Assembly (NCBI RefSeq): GCF_005938105.1
Contig: NZ_VCPE01000019.1
Span: 1 to 64,000 of the forward strand
Direction: 5' to 3'
From: Brucella haematophila
GTDB lineage: Bacteria; Pseudomonadota; Alphaproteobacteria; Rhizobiales; Rhizobiaceae
DNA: 64,000 nucleotides
Position numbers and translations under genes: made by a program. Every line of letters starts with the position of its first letter. Position 1 is the stretch's first letter. Positions 7,121 to 17,420 of this stretch are shown in pieces. Under the pieces are notes generated by a model. It ran no database searches. It saw only the letters and a program-made list of their open reading frames with translations, and was not told where the DNA came from.

Positions 7121-9082
7121 TTAGCCGGTACTTGCGGCGTGTTCACTCTGCGTGAAATCGCCGAACAAGTCCAGCTTGCGCCGGTTTAGCCGACGCAAAT
7201 CTCCGCGTCGGATCGTGACGCTGTTTCGATCAAAAAATTCAAGAATCTGGATGGCCACCTTGCGGCCACTGTCCACACGATCACGAAAGCGCGCTGCGAT
7301 AAACCAGCCGCTGTCGAACTCCGCATCCATCACCGACAGTATCGCGATCATCTCGGCAATCGTGCTTCGCTGAAAAAAGTGATCCTGCGCAACTTCATGC
7401 ACACGTCCCATGCGACCGCCGAGCTTGAGAATGCGACGGATTTCGGCCTCCTTTTCATCAAGCAAACCGGCAATATCGCGCACGCGCGGCGGGCGAAAGC
7501 GCGCTTCGCCGCCAAGCATCGGCGCGATCCGCTCCCACAGCGCTGTGTCGGCGTCGCTCATGGTCACCTCATGATCGCTGAGACGAAGCCATGCGCCATC
7601 AAGTTTCACCAGTTGCGCATCCATTAGCGCGGCTATTGCCGCCCGGAAGGCGCTCGCAGGCAGACGTGGCTTCAAAAGCAGGCGCAGCCTTTCCACCCCC
7701 ATACCAATCAGGTCTGGGTTCTCGTCATGAAAATTGCCAAGCCGCTCCAGAATGTCACTGCGCAACGCATTCCAGCGCTCCGGCAGCAGCAGCAATTGCG
7801 ACTGGCCCTGCGGCAGAACCATTGCATTGAGCGCGTGCACCAGAGAATGTGGCTCATCGGCCAAAGCCCGGTCGCGCAGGAAAGCGGTTGCATCCAGATA
7901 AAACGGGTCGACGGACAGCAGCGCCCGTGCCGCTTCTACCGGATCATCAATGGCATGAGCGTCGAGTTGTGCCATCCGCTCGGGGCTGCGGCGCTTGCGC
8001 TGCGGCGGGCGTAGATCAAGAAAGCGACCGCCTCCGATTGTTCGCTGTGCGGAAACATCGCGAATGACAAAACGATCACCTGACGCAGCTGCAATCGGGC
8101 GATCCAGCACCAGTTGCACGCGTGCTTGAGTGCCCGGCGCGAGATCATTGTCCTGCAACAGCACGATGCGCGCACCCACTTCAGCAGACGCATGGTGCAG
8201 CCGTACCGGAAACCACTGGTCTATCGACTTGCGTTCCGACGGCAGGATTGAAAGCGAGGCGTCCACGCGGTCTGTCGGCATGTGCAACTCGGGCGACAAG
8301 ACCATGTCGCCACGGCTGACCGCTTCCTTGGAAATGCCTTCGCCTGCCAGATTGAGTGCACAACGGTCGCCTGCCTGTGCGGTTTCGCTTGGCCGGTTCT
8401 GCGCATGGATCGTACGCACGCGCACCTGCTTGCCCGAAGGGCTGATAGTCAGCTGATCGCCAATCCTGACAGTACCGGACAGGACGGTTCCCGTCACGAC
8501 AGTTCCCGCACCCTGAATGGTGAAGGAGCGGTCCACGGCGAGCCGAAAGCGTCCATCAGCGCGGCGGTGCGGGAAGTTGTGTGTCTCACTTTCGAGGGCC
8601 ACTTTAAGCCGGTCCAGCCCCTCACCCGTGATGGTGGACACCGGCAATATCGCCACATCGGCAAGCGCGGTTGAGGCCAGTACATTGCGGATATCCGTTT
8701 CCACCTCGGTCAGACGAGCAGCGTCAACGAGATCGCTTTTCGTGATCACAACGATGCCGCGATTGATCCCGAGCAGACTGACGATAGCCAGATGTTCGCG
8801 TGTTTGCGGCATGATGCCATCGTCTGCCGCGACCACCAGCAAAACGAAGTCGATGCTGGCCGCACCTGCCAGCATGGTATGCACAAACTTTTCGTGCCCC
8901 GGCACATCGACGAAGCCGAGGATTTCCTGTTCGTTGCTTGTCAGGGGCAGATAGGCAAAGCCAAGATCGATGGAAATGCCGCGTGCTTTTTCTTCCTTGA
9001 GCCGGTCGGTGTCGACTTTCGTCAGCGCACGCACGAGGGACGTCTTGCCGTGATCAATATGTCCCGCCGTGCCGATAATCAT
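7121..9082 (-). CDS. selB: Selenocysteine-specific translation elongation factor SelB
   Basis: The 653-residue protein delivers Sec-tRNA to the ribosome at SECIS-marked UGA codons. The N-terminal GTPase domain shows G1 [10 protein letters not shown] (residues 7-16), G3 DVPGHEKF and G4 TKSD. EF-Tu-like domains 2-3 follow, then the C-terminal winged-helix repeats that bind the SECIS hairpin. The length is slightly above the E. coli type. The ATG overlaps the stop of the Sel1-repeat gene by 4 nt, so it is translationally coupled. It closes an operon with selA and directly precedes the selC fragment. Confidence 0.95.
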   Translation of the reverse strand: MIIGTAGHIDHGKTSLVRALTKVDTDRLKEEKARGISIDLGFAYLPLTSNEQEILGFVDVPGHEKFVHTMLAGAASIDFVLLVVAADDGIMPQTREHLAIVSLLGINRGIVVITKSDLVDAARLTEVETDIRNVLASTALADVAILPVSTITGEGLDRLKVALESETHNFPHRRADGRFRLAVDRSFTIQGAGTVVTGTVLSGTVRIGDQLTISPSGKQVRVRTIHAQNRPSETAQAGDRCALNLAGEGISKEAVSRGDMVLSPELHMPTDRVDASLSILPSERKSIDQWFPVRLHHASAEVGARIVLLQDNDLAPGTQARVQLVLDRPIAAASGDRFVIRDVSAQRTIGGGRFLDLRPPQRKRRSPERMAQLDAHAIDDPVEAARALLSVDPFYLDATAFLRDRALADEPHSLVHALNAMVLPQGQSQLLLLPERWNALRSDILERLGNFHDENPDLIGMGVERLRLLLKPRLPASAFRAAIAALMDAQLVKLDGAWLRLSDHEVTMSDADTALWERIAPMLGGEARFRPPRVRDIAGLLDEKEAEIRRILKLGGRMGRVHEVAQDHFFQRSTIAEMIAILSVMDAEFDSGWFIAARFRDRVDSGRKVAIQILEFFDRNSVTIRRGDLRRLNRRKLDLFGDFTQSEHAASTG

Positions 9083-9858
9083 GGGCGGTGTTCCCCGGCA
9101 GCTCTTGCCTCGGCCGTCCGGCGTTCGTCATCATCCAGCTGATCGCGAGCTGCTTGCAGGAAGGAATCCGCAAGGGCGCTGCCTTCAGACCGGGCGCGCA
9201 ACAAATGTTCGTAAGCCGCCAAAGCATCGCGCTGCACACCCATGCCGAGATGCAACGCTGCACCGAGCATTGCCTCGCCATCGGCATCGCCAGCGCCTGC
9301 CGCCTTCCGCCACCAGAACACGGCCTGTGCTGGATCGCGCGGCACACCGACCGCGTTATGATAGATCATACCAAGCCGCGTCATGGCGGCGGCAATGCCG
9401 CCCTCGGCTGCTTTCTGCGCCCATTCGCGTGCTTCCACCGGGTCGGCGGTAACGGCGTCGCCTTCCAGCAGCATCCAGCTCAACATGTCTTGCGCTTGCG
9501 GGTCGCCTTGTTCGGCAGCCAGACGATAAAGCCTAGCCGCTTCCGGATAATCGGGGTCAATGTCCTCGCCCTTGAAGAGAAGTGAGGCGAGATTGCGCTG
9601 GCCGGAGGCGTCGCCAGCTTTAGCTGACAAGGCCAGCCATTGATGCGCGAGATCTATGTTTCTGTCGACCCCCATGCCGCCTGCAAAACAGGCGCCGATG
9701 TTGTTCTGGGCGCGCGCATTGCCCTTGCGCGCCAGCGGTTCCCATATTGACAGAGCGGTGGCGTAGTCCCCCGATTTTGCCGCGACAAGCGCCTGTTCCA
9801 GTGATTGCGCGTCACTGTCCTGTTTGGGCTTGCGGGAGAAAAGATCAGTGAGCCGCAT
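9079..9858 (-). CDS. Sel1-repeat (SLR/TPR-like) protein between selA and selB
   Basis: From the ATG at 9858 the product has 259 residues and overlaps the selA stop by 14 nt. It contains about five Sel1-like repeats (for example ARAQNNIGACFAGGMGVDRN and AAAMTRLGMIYHNAVGVPRD), alpha/alpha units used for protein-protein binding. There is no convincing signal peptide, so a cytoplasmic location is likely. Being coupled on both sides to selA and selB suggests a part in selenoprotein synthesis or formate dehydrogenase maturation. No such function is established for it, and the 'Sel1' name is unrelated to selenium. Confidence 0.85.
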   Translation of the reverse strand: MRLTDLFSRKPKQDSDAQSLEQALVAAKSGDYATALSIWEPLARKGNARAQNNIGACFAGGMGVDRNIDLAHQWLALSAKAGDASGQRNLASLLFKGEDIDPDYPEAARLYRLAAEQGDPQAQDMLSWMLLEGDAVTADPVEAREWAQKAAEGGIAAAMTRLGMIYHNAVGVPRDPAQAVFWWRKAAGAGDADGEAMLGAALHLGMGVQRDALAAYEHLLRARSEGSALADSFLQAARDQLDDDERRTAEARAAGEHRP

Positions 9859-11242
9859 AGGAAGCCAGATTCCTGACGAAGCGGCTTTCATCATCGAGGC
9901 AACGCAGATCGAGAATGAAAGCACCTTTTTCAATGCGGCCGATCACCGGCAGCGGCAATTGTCGCAGCGCGGTGGCCAAAGCAGTAAGCGCGGAGCCGCT
10001 GCCGTCTTTCGGGACGACGGACAATCCGGCGCTTGGAACGGTCGATAGTGGCAAGGCACCGGAGCCGATCTGGCTGGCGCATTCGATTGCGGTCACATCA
10101 AAGGCAGCACCGAGCACTGTTTGTAACTCAGGCTGCAATCGGATGGCTTGATTGGCGATGTCGCTTTTCGATCGCGCCAGGTAGCGGAGTGTTGGCAGCT
10201 TTTCGGCCAGCCTTTCGGGGTTGCGATAGAGCTTCAGCGTTGCCTCCAGCGCTGCGAGCCGGATTTTGTCCACGCGAAGAGCGCGCTTCATCGGGTTCTT
10301 GTTGATGCGGGCGATCAGATCGCGCCGCCCGACGATGAACCCGGCTTGCGGGCCGCCCAACAGTTTGTCGCCTGAGAAGGTGATGACATCGGCCCCTTCG
10401 GCAACGGCTTCACGCACGGTCGGTTCATGCGCAAGACCCAAAGCCGTCAGGTCGGCGAGTGTGCCGGACCCAAGGTCGTTGACCAGCGGCACGCTGCGCG
10501 CCTTGGCGATTGCGCCAAGCTCCGTCGCCGATACCTCGCGGGTAAACCCTTCAATGCGATAATTGGAAGTATGGACCTTCAATATCAGCCCGGTATCCGG
10601 CCCTATGGCGCTTTCATAGTCACGCGGATGGGTGCGGTTGGTGGTGCCAATCTCCACCAGTCTGGTGCCTGCGCGGGTCATGATATCGGGCATACGGAAC
10701 GCACCGCCGATTTCGATCAACTCGCCGCGTGAAACCACTGACTCCTTGCCTGCCGCAAGGCTATTCAGCACCAGCAGCACGGCAGCGGCATTGTTGTTGA
10801 CGACGGTTGCGTCTTCCGCACCAGTCAGTTCGCAGACGAGTGCGCGCAGATGATCATCGCGCTCACCGCGCGCGCCGGTTGAAAGATCGAACTCCAGCGA
10901 AACGGCTTCACGCATGGCTGCCGTCGCAGCCTCGATTGCCGCTTCGGCCAGAATGGCGCGACCGAGATTGGTGTGCAGAACTGTTCCCGTCAGATTGAAC
11001 AACGGGCGCAGGCTTGATTGACCAGAGGCTTCAAGCAGATCGATGGCTCGTGTGGCAATCTCGACGCTGCTGGACGGTGCAGCGCCGGATTTCACGGCTT
11101 CGCGCACGTCGGTGAGGATGGTGCGGATGGCTTCAGTCAGTGCCGGGCGACCGAAGCGTTCAAGCGTGGAGCCAAGTTCGGGCATTTGCAGAAGCGCATC
11201 GACGGAAGGCAGTTGCCGCAGGTGAGATCGGGTCTGATCCAT
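9845..11242 (-). CDS. selA: L-seryl-tRNA(Sec) selenium transferase SelA
   Basis: The 465-residue PLP enzyme converts Ser-tRNA(Sec) to Sec-tRNA(Sec) using selenophosphate. The N-terminal domain (LPSVDALL) is the tRNA-binding part, and the core has ITFSGDKLLGGPQAG with the Schiff-base lysine at about residue 293. The length is normal for the bacterial enzyme. It starts 6 nt downstream of the fdhE stop. That tight arrangement places Sec synthesis in the same transcript as the selenoenzyme it serves. Its substrate tRNA gene is the interrupted selC nearby. Confidence 0.95.
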   Translation of the reverse strand: MDQTRSHLRQLPSVDALLQMPELGSTLERFGRPALTEAIRTILTDVREAVKSGAAPSSSVEIATRAIDLLEASGQSSLRPLFNLTGTVLHTNLGRAILAEAAIEAATAAMREAVSLEFDLSTGARGERDDHLRALVCELTGAEDATVVNNNAAAVLLVLNSLAAGKESVVSRGELIEIGGAFRMPDIMTRAGTRLVEIGTTNRTHPRDYESAIGPDTGLILKVHTSNYRIEGFTREVSATELGAIAKARSVPLVNDLGSGTLADLTALGLAHEPTVREAVAEGADVITFSGDKLLGGPQAGFIVGRRDLIARINKNPMKRALRVDKIRLAALEATLKLYRNPERLAEKLPTLRYLARSKSDIANQAIRLQPELQTVLGAAFDVTAIECASQIGSGALPLSTVPSAGLSVVPKDGSGSALTALATALRQLPLPVIGRIEKGAFILDLRCLDDESRFVRNLASYAAH

Positions 11243-11248
11243 GGCACC

Positions 11249-12151
11249 TCACAATCCTGCAAGCAAGGCTGCAAAGCCGCCGCGCCGATAGGGCGTTTCG
11301 CGCATCAGCATATCGAGGCCGAGGCTTGCCACATCGTCGGTCATCGGGTCTGCATCAGTGGATTGCTGCTGGTAAATGATCTTGGTCCAGCTTCCGCATT
11401 CGTCACAGGTTTCCGCCTTGATGACGCCGCCGCCGTCTTCGACCTCCTTATAACCGACCCCTTTGGTAGAGCCGCAGCAGGTGCATTTGATGCGGACATA
11501 GTGCCAAAGCGTGTTGCACACCGAGCAGGAACAAAAGCGCGCGCCATGCGCACCTTTCCAGCCAACGACGACTGAACTCGACGGCATGCTGCCGCAAGCG
11601 GGGCAGACCCCGTCTGCAACAGGCTTCACGGCTTTTGGATTAAGCGCGGATGCCAGCCGCGTGAAATGCAACTGGAGACCGGCCCAGATATAGATATGTT
11701 CGGCAATCGCATCCGGCGGCAGCATGCCGGTGAAAACCGCATTGATCATGCGGCGCCGCTCCGCAGCGCTGGCGGCGATCACACGCTCCAAAGCGTCGGC
11801 GGCATCCTGCGGTTTGGCGATATCGCGCGCGCGATCAAACAGCTTGTCGAAGATTGAATTCAGGCTGCCGTCCGATGCCGCCGCATCGCGGTCAATGCAG
11901 GGCATTTCCGGCAGCTGAGAGGTGTCCGATTGTGTCGCTGGACCTAGCTCGTTCTGAACGGCTGCTTGCGCATCGCTCAGATCGGCGACAAATTCGAGAT
12001 AGGGTTTGAGCGGGCTTACCGACCCCAGCAGCCGCAGGCGCGCGGCTCTCCGGGAAAACAGGTCGTCAGGATCGGGCAATCGCACAAAGGGTGGAGACGA
12101 TACCTCGCCAATCGCCGTTGGATCCGGCGCCAGATCTGTCTTGCCTGCCAT
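11249..12151 (-). CDS. fdhE: Formate dehydrogenase accessory protein FdhE
   Basis: The 300-residue rubredoxin-like protein carries the expected Cys pairs: CPACG, CSVCNTLW, CTCCG and CDECG. FdhE binds the catalytic subunit of respiratory formate dehydrogenases in the cytoplasm before Tat export. The N-terminal half is helical and more variable. It lies between fdoI (95 nt upstream) and selA (6 nt downstream), consistent with one long fdo-fdhE-sel transcript. fdhD is not in the window. Confidence 0.93.
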   Translation of the reverse strand: MAGKTDLAPDPTAIGEVSSPPFVRLPDPDDLFSRRAARLRLLGSVSPLKPYLEFVADLSDAQAAVQNELGPATQSDTSQLPEMPCIDRDAAASDGSLNSIFDKLFDRARDIAKPQDAADALERVIAASAAERRRMINAVFTGMLPPDAIAEHIYIWAGLQLHFTRLASALNPKAVKPVADGVCPACGSMPSSSVVVGWKGAHGARFCSCSVCNTLWHYVRIKCTCCGSTKGVGYKEVEDGGGVIKAETCDECGSWTKIIYQQQSTDADPMTDDVASLGLDMLMRETPYRRGGFAALLAGL

Positions 12152-12246
12152 TCTACTCCCTCACGAACCCGCCGGGCCACGTGGACCACTGCAATCATAT
12201 TTATTCTTGGTCGCTCGCCAGATTTTTCAACCCGGCGAGCGCAAAA

Positions 12247-12954
12247 TTATGCAGCCGGTTTACCGCTTGTCGGCTTGGCCTTTCGCTTGGCGTTCAGCTC
12301 GCGCAGCCATTTGCGATGGTGACGCCATGCCCAGCCGCCGGTCACCGTGCCGCGTGTCATGGCGCTGAATGTGCCTCTGATCCATATCGCGGCGTAGACA
12401 TGCACGATCCAGACGCAGATGGCGACGACAGCGGCCATCGAGTGGACAAGCAGCGCCCAGCGCTGCTGGTTGATGCTGACGATGGAGCCGAAATATTCGT
12501 TCCAGATGGCGAGGCCCGAGACGATCAGGATGATGATCAGCAGTGACATCGACCAGAAAACCAGCTTCTGCCCGGCATTATATTTGCCGACTTCGGGCAG
12601 TTTTTCCTCATCGCCCGCGATCACGTCATTAACCTGGCCGAGCCAGCGTGTGTCTTCGCGCTTCCAAAGATTGGCGCTCCAGAAACGCACGAATAGACCA
12701 AAGAAGCTGAAGAATAGCACAACACCAATCCATGGATGGATGGTGCGTGTCCATTGCCCGCCGCCGAACAGACCGGACAGGAAAAACAGCCAGGGGTGGA
12801 ACATGGCAAGCCCGGACAGCGCCAGCAGCACAAGGCTGATAGCGGTAATCCAGTGATTGATGCGTGCGCTGCCGGAATAGCGGTGCACCCGTACCGGCTT
12901 GCCCGGTTCTATGTCGTCGCTGGCGGAAACATCGTCAAAGTCGGTCTTGCTCAT
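12247..12954 (-). CDS. fdoI: Formate dehydrogenase cytochrome b556 (gamma) subunit
   Basis: The 235-residue integral membrane subunit takes electrons from the iron-sulphur subunit to the quinone pool. It has four hydrophobic helices; haem-ligand histidines are likely in [19 protein letters not shown] and in [19 protein letters not shown]. The N-terminal end is short and acidic. Its ATG overlaps the fdoH stop by 4 nt. The length matches FdnI/FdoI-type subunits. Confidence 0.93.
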   Translation of the reverse strand: MSKTDFDDVSASDDIEPGKPVRVHRYSGSARINHWITAISLVLLALSGLAMFHPWLFFLSGLFGGGQWTRTIHPWIGVVLFFSFFGLFVRFWSANLWKREDTRWLGQVNDVIAGDEEKLPEVGKYNAGQKLVFWSMSLLIIILIVSGLAIWNEYFGSIVSINQQRWALLVHSMAAVVAICVWIVHVYAAIWIRGTFSAMTRGTVTGGWAWRHHRKWLRELNAKRKAKPTSGKPAA

Positions 12955-13892
12955 GAGTTTTTTTCTCCCGTGAGCTTTTCGGCTTCTTCCTCATCATGCT
13001 CGGTCACGACGTTCGGACCTTTGATAATATAGTGCAGGAAGCCAGCGGCTGCGGCCAGTCCCATGACCGCCATGCCTGCATATTTGGAGACGCCTTTCCA
13101 GACCTCGACAACCGGGCTGATGCGCGGATTGTTCGGCAGGTTGGCGTAAATTTCCGGTTTGTCGGCGTGGTGCAGCACATACATGACGTGTGTGCCGCCG
13201 ACTCCCGGCGGATCGTAAAGCCCGGCGTTTTCAAAGCCGCGGGATTTCAGATCCTTAATGCGTCCATCAGCCCATTCCTTCATCTCGTCCTTGGTTCCAT
13301 AGACGATGGCCTGAGTCGGGCATGCTTTTGCACAGGCCGGGCCTTGTCCAACCGCAATGCGGTCGGAGCACAGCGTGCATTTATAGGCCTTATGGGTCAC
13401 TTCCGAGACACGCGGGATGTTGAACGGACAGCCCTTAATGCAATAGCCGCAACCAATGCAGTTATCGTGGATGAAATCGACGATGCCGTTGGAATATTGC
13501 ACGATGGCGCCCGGCGCGGGACAGGCCTTGAGACAGCCGGGATCTTCGCAATGCATACAGCCATCCTTGCGGATCAGCCATTCCAGATTGCCGGTGTCGG
13601 GATTATCCCATTCGGTATAGCGCATCAGCGTAAAGGTGTTCGGCGTCAGATCATGTGGGTTGTCATAGACCCCCACATTGATGCCGACCTCCTCATGCGT
13701 ATCGTTCCATTCGGCACAGGCCGACTGGCACGCCTTGCAGCCAATGCATTTCGACACGTCGATCAACTTGGCCACTTCGGTCTGGCGTTCGGCTGGCGGC
13801 GTCACGGATGACGCCGACCGCCGCATCAGATCATTGTCACCAAAGCGCGGAGCTTGTGGCTGGACGCTAGGATTGGGAACGGGTGGAAACAT
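12951..13892 (-). CDS. fdoH: Formate dehydrogenase iron-sulphur (beta) subunit
   Basis: The 313-residue ferredoxin-like subunit carries four [4Fe-4S] cysteine groups, among them [37 protein letters not shown] and [16 protein letters not shown] single C-terminal transmembrane helix near [13 protein letters not shown] anchors it, as in FdnH/FdoH. It is 13 nt downstream of fdoG and overlaps fdoI. It has no Tat signal of its own, which fits co-export with the alpha subunit. Confidence 0.95.
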   Translation of the reverse strand: MFPPVPNPSVQPQAPRFGDNDLMRRSASSVTPPAERQTEVAKLIDVSKCIGCKACQSACAEWNDTHEEVGINVGVYDNPHDLTPNTFTLMRYTEWDNPDTGNLEWLIRKDGCMHCEDPGCLKACPAPGAIVQYSNGIVDFIHDNCIGCGYCIKGCPFNIPRVSEVTHKAYKCTLCSDRIAVGQGPACAKACPTQAIVYGTKDEMKEWADGRIKDLKSRGFENAGLYDPPGVGGTHVMYVLHHADKPEIYANLPNNPRISPVVEVWKGVSKYAGMAVMGLAAAAGFLHYIIKGPNVVTEHDEEEAEKLTGEKNS

Positions 13893-13905
13893 TCTTCAAT
13901 CCCTT

Positions 13906-16900
13906 CTAAGCAACAGGCGCGCTGCTGCGCTCGATATTGACCAGAAACGCCTTGAATTCCGGCGTCTCGATATTTGCGTCGCCGACGAACGGGGTCAGCG
14001 AATTCGGACCGAAGCCCTTGCGGGCAGCGCCCATGAAGCCCCAATGCAGCGGAATGCCCACCACATGCACCGTCTTGCCGTCGCAGATCAGCGGCTTGAT
14101 ACGTTTGGTCACCACTGCCTTGGCCTTGACCGAGCCGCGCTTCGACCAGACGCGCACCCAGTCGCCCTTGGCGATGCCCTTTTCCTTCGCCAACTCTTCC
14201 GAAATCTCCACGAAGAATTCCGGCTGCAGCACGGCATTCACATGCACATGCTTGGTCCAGTAGTGGAAGTGTTCGGTCAGGCGATAGGAGGTCGCCGCAT
14301 AAGGGAACTCCTCGGATGCGGTATCGGCGAACTGCTTGAAGTCGTTGTTGAAGACACGGGCCACCGGATTGCCCCGAATATTCGGCGCAATCACATTGGC
14401 CAGCGGTGACTCAAACGGCTCATAATGGGCCGGGAACGGACCGTCACGCATCATGCCGCGGCAGAACAGGCGTGATGTGCCTTCCGCATTCATGATGAAG
14501 GGGCCGACTTCATGCGGCTTGGCGGTCGGCGCAATGTCCGGCACGTCATAGCCTGTCCACTTCGTCCCATCCCATTCGATGAGCTTGCGGTTCGGATCCC
14601 ACGCCTTGCCGTCAAGATCGGCGGAAGCGCGGTTATAGAGAATGCGCCGGTTGGCGGGCCATGCCCACGACCAGTTGAGATAGGCGCCAGTCTCGTCGGG
14701 GTCGTGATTGTCGCGACGGGCCATGTTGTTGCCCGCCTCGGTGAAGCAACCGGAATAGACCCAGCAGCCCGACGATGTGGAGCCGTCATCGCGCAGCGCG
14801 GCAAAACCGGGCAGCAGTTTCCCTGCCTCCAGAACCACCTTGCTCGGGTCTGTCGGATCCATCAGTGTGGTCAGTGCACGACCATTCAGCTCCTGCGCCA
14901 GTTCTTCGGCGGTCGGTTCTTCCGGGTCCTTGTAATCCCAGACCAGATTGAGAATTGGATCAGGGAAGGGGCCGCCTTCCTTGCTGTAAAGCGCCTTCAG
15001 CCGCATATAAATCTGCGCCATGATCCAGTTATCGGTCTTCGCTTCACCGGGCGGTGTTGCTCCCGGCCAGTGCCATTGCAGCCAGCGGCCGGAATTGGTC
15101 AGCGAGCCTTCATCCTCTGCAAAGCAGGTGGATGGCAGCTGGAACACTTCCGTCTGGATCGACGCCGTATCGACGTCGTTATATTCGCCGTGATTTTCCC
15201 AGAAGCGCGATGTTTCCGTTTCAAGCGGGTCCATCGTGACGAGGAATTTCAGCTTCGACAGGGCCGCGGTCAGCTTGTTGCGGTTCGGCACCGCCATCAG
15301 CGGATTGAAGCCCTGACAGACATAGCCGTTGACCTTGCCATTGTTCATCATGTCGAAAATGCGCAACACGTCATAATTCGGCACGTCGAGCTTTGGTAGC
15401 CAGTCATAGGCGAAGTCGTTTTCCACGGTGGCAGCATTGCCCCACATGGACTTCTGGAAGCTTACGAAGAATTTCTTGTAGTTCTGCCAGTAACTCGTCT
15501 GGTTCGGACGCAGAGGCTTGAAGCTGCGCGTCGACATATAGGTGTCGAGGTCGATCTCCTTCTCCACCGGGATGTTCATATAGCCCGGCAGAAGATTGGA
15601 CATCAGGCCGATATCGGTCAGCCCCTGAATATTGGAGTGGCCGCGCAGTGCATTCATGCCGCCGCCCCGCACCCCGATATTACCGAGGATCAGCTGAAGC
15701 ATCGCCATGCCGCGAATGTTTTGCGCACCCTTGGAATGTTGCGTCCAGCCAAGCGCATACATGGATGTCATGGTCTTGGTGGGCGACGAGCATTCCCCGA
15801 TCATCTCGGCCACTTTCAGGAATTTCTCCTTCGGTGTGCCGCAGATGCGCTCGACCATTTCCGGCGTGTAGATGGAGGCATGCTGTTTCAGCAGGTTCCA
15901 CACGCAACGCGGATGCTGCAACGTATCGTCCACGACGGCATAGCCATCGTCGCCGATCACATATTCCCAGCTCGATCGATCATAATCGCGCTTTTCCTCG
16001 TCATAGCCGGTAAACAGCCCGTCCTTATATTCAAAGCCGTCCTTGACGATGTAGCTGGCATTGGTGAAGTGCTTCACATATTCCCACTGCACGTGATCGT
16101 TCTGGATGCAATAGTTGATGATGCCGAGCAGGAAGGCGATATCCGACCCTTGACGGATCGGCGAATAATAATCCGCAACCGATGCCGTGCGCGTGAAACG
16201 CGGATCGACGACGATCAACCGGGCGCCACGGTTGGCCTTGGCCTCCGTCACCCATTTGAAGCCGCATGGATGCGCTTCCGCCGCATTGCCGCCCATGACG
16301 ACGATGAGGTCAGTGTTCTTGATGTCTGTCCAGGCGTTGGTCATTGCGCCACGGCCAAATGATGGGGCGAGACTCGCCACCGTCGGGCCGTGTCAGACGC
16401 GAGCCTGATTATCGAATGCGACTATGCCTGCACTGCGCACCACCTTGTAGGTGAGAAACGCTGTTTCGTTGGTTGTTGCGGAAGCGGCGAGGAACCCCGT
16501 CGACGTCCAGCGGTTGACGGTAACGCCCGCCTCATTCTTCGCGATGAAGTTCGCATCGCGGTCATCCTTGAGATGACGCGCAATCCGATCCAGCGCATCG
16601 TCCCAGGATATGCGCTTGAACGCACCGGAGCCGGGTTCACGCACCATCGGGTATTGCAGGCGGGTATTGGCCTTGACGAAATCCTTGAGCGCCGCACCCT
16701 TCGGGCACAGCGTGCCACGATTGGTCGGGTGGTCCGTGTCGCCTTCGACATGGATCAGGTCGGCCTTCTCGCCCTTGCGCACATCGCCCTTGGAATAAAG
16801 GATGATGCCACAGGCCACCGAGCAATAGGGGCAGGTATTCCGGGTTTCGGTCGTATTGGCCAGCTTGAAGGGGCGAATCGACTCAGCATAGGCGGTTTCC

Positions 16901-16992
16901 ACCGCACCAAAACCGAAAGAACCGAGCGCCGAAGCTGCTACCACCGCTCCCGTTCCGCCCAGAAACTGGCGGCGTGAGAGCTCCACATTCAT
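13906..16992 (-). CDS. fdoG: Selenocysteine formate dehydrogenase major (alpha) subunit
   Basis: One 1028-residue protein is read through an in-frame TGA at 16395-16393 as Sec200 (context QARV-U-HGPTVASL). Ordinary gene calling would split it into a 199-residue piece and an 824-residue piece. A Tat signal (SRRQFLGG) is followed by a [4Fe-4S] site at Cys54, 57, 61 and 96. The rest is the molybdopterin bis-MGD fold. The enzyme oxidises formate in the periplasm. A GGGAGG ribosome site precedes the ATG. The SECIS hairpin follows the UGA. It heads the fdoGHI-fdhE-selA-Sel1-selB run. Confidence 0.96.
16350..16395 (-). promoter_or_regulatory. Bacterial SECIS element with UGA(Sec) codon of fdoG
   Basis: Directly after the UGA the mRNA can fold: a 7-bp outer stem CACGGCC (16392-16386) with GGCCGTG (16356-16350), and an apical stem GGCGA/TCGCC closing a GUC loop (16378-16366). 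Size and distance from the UGA match the hairpin recognised by the C-terminal domain of SelB, including the G-U in the loop. The hairpin lies wholly within the coding sequence. Confidence 0.9.
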
Positions 16993-17063
16993 AGCGCGAT
17001 ACCTCCCTGATGATCAGAACCGACGTGCCGGGATATAGTCGCAGGCACGTTGTCGGGCAGGCT

Positions 17064-17077
17064 TGACTTTCAAGTCA
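17064..17077. promoter_or_regulatory. Inverted repeat in the fdo promoter region
   Basis: A perfect 6-bp inverted repeat (TGACTT, 2-nt spacer, AAGTCA) lies about 75 nt upstream of fdoG. A TTGACA hexamer on the minus strand at 17108-17103 could be the -35 of the fdo promoter, although no good -10 is seen at the usual distance. The repeat could be an operator. The regulator is unknown. Confidence 0.35.
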
Positions 17078-17244
17078 TTAGTTCAACGCAATAAGTTGCA
17101 GTTGTCAACCGAAGTGAAGGTCGAAAAATGTAACAACAAAGTGCATTTATAAATAACATGACTGTCACAGTCAGGTATTAATACATGAATGTAATCTTCA
17201 CGAACACTTGTCTTGTTTGTTCGTTGATTGACGGACTTCTGCAA

Positions 17245-17403
17245 ACACGGCAGACTGCCCGTGTGACTTCTTTCGCTGCTCCCGAGTTTCGGGGCCTTAA
17301 TCCTGGATCATTCCTGGCCTGCGCTGACCCTTCTGGTCATGCGCAACAGCAGCGCTTTATCCGCACAACCGCACGAAACAAAGCTCATGGCTCCAGAAGG
17401 AGC
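17245..17403 (+). other. Structured leader upstream of the transglutaminase-selD genes
   Basis: The gap 16993-17420 holds no convincing gene. On the plus strand this part can form a chain of short hairpins: ACACGG/CCGTGT (17245-17264), CCCGA/TCGGG (17281-17293), TGACC/GGTCA (17325-17339) and GCTCC/GGAGC (17390-17403). The last sits just before the AAGGGG ribosome site of the next gene. This could be a cis-regulatory RNA. It does not match a riboswitch I can name. Confidence 0.35.
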
Positions 17404-17420
17404 TATTTAAGGGGATCGTC

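Noticed and set aside
6910-7146. 78-codon minus-strand ORF across the selB end and the selC junction
   Set aside because: It overlaps the selB 3' end and the whole selC half, lacks a good ribosome site and has no family features. It is better explained as chance.
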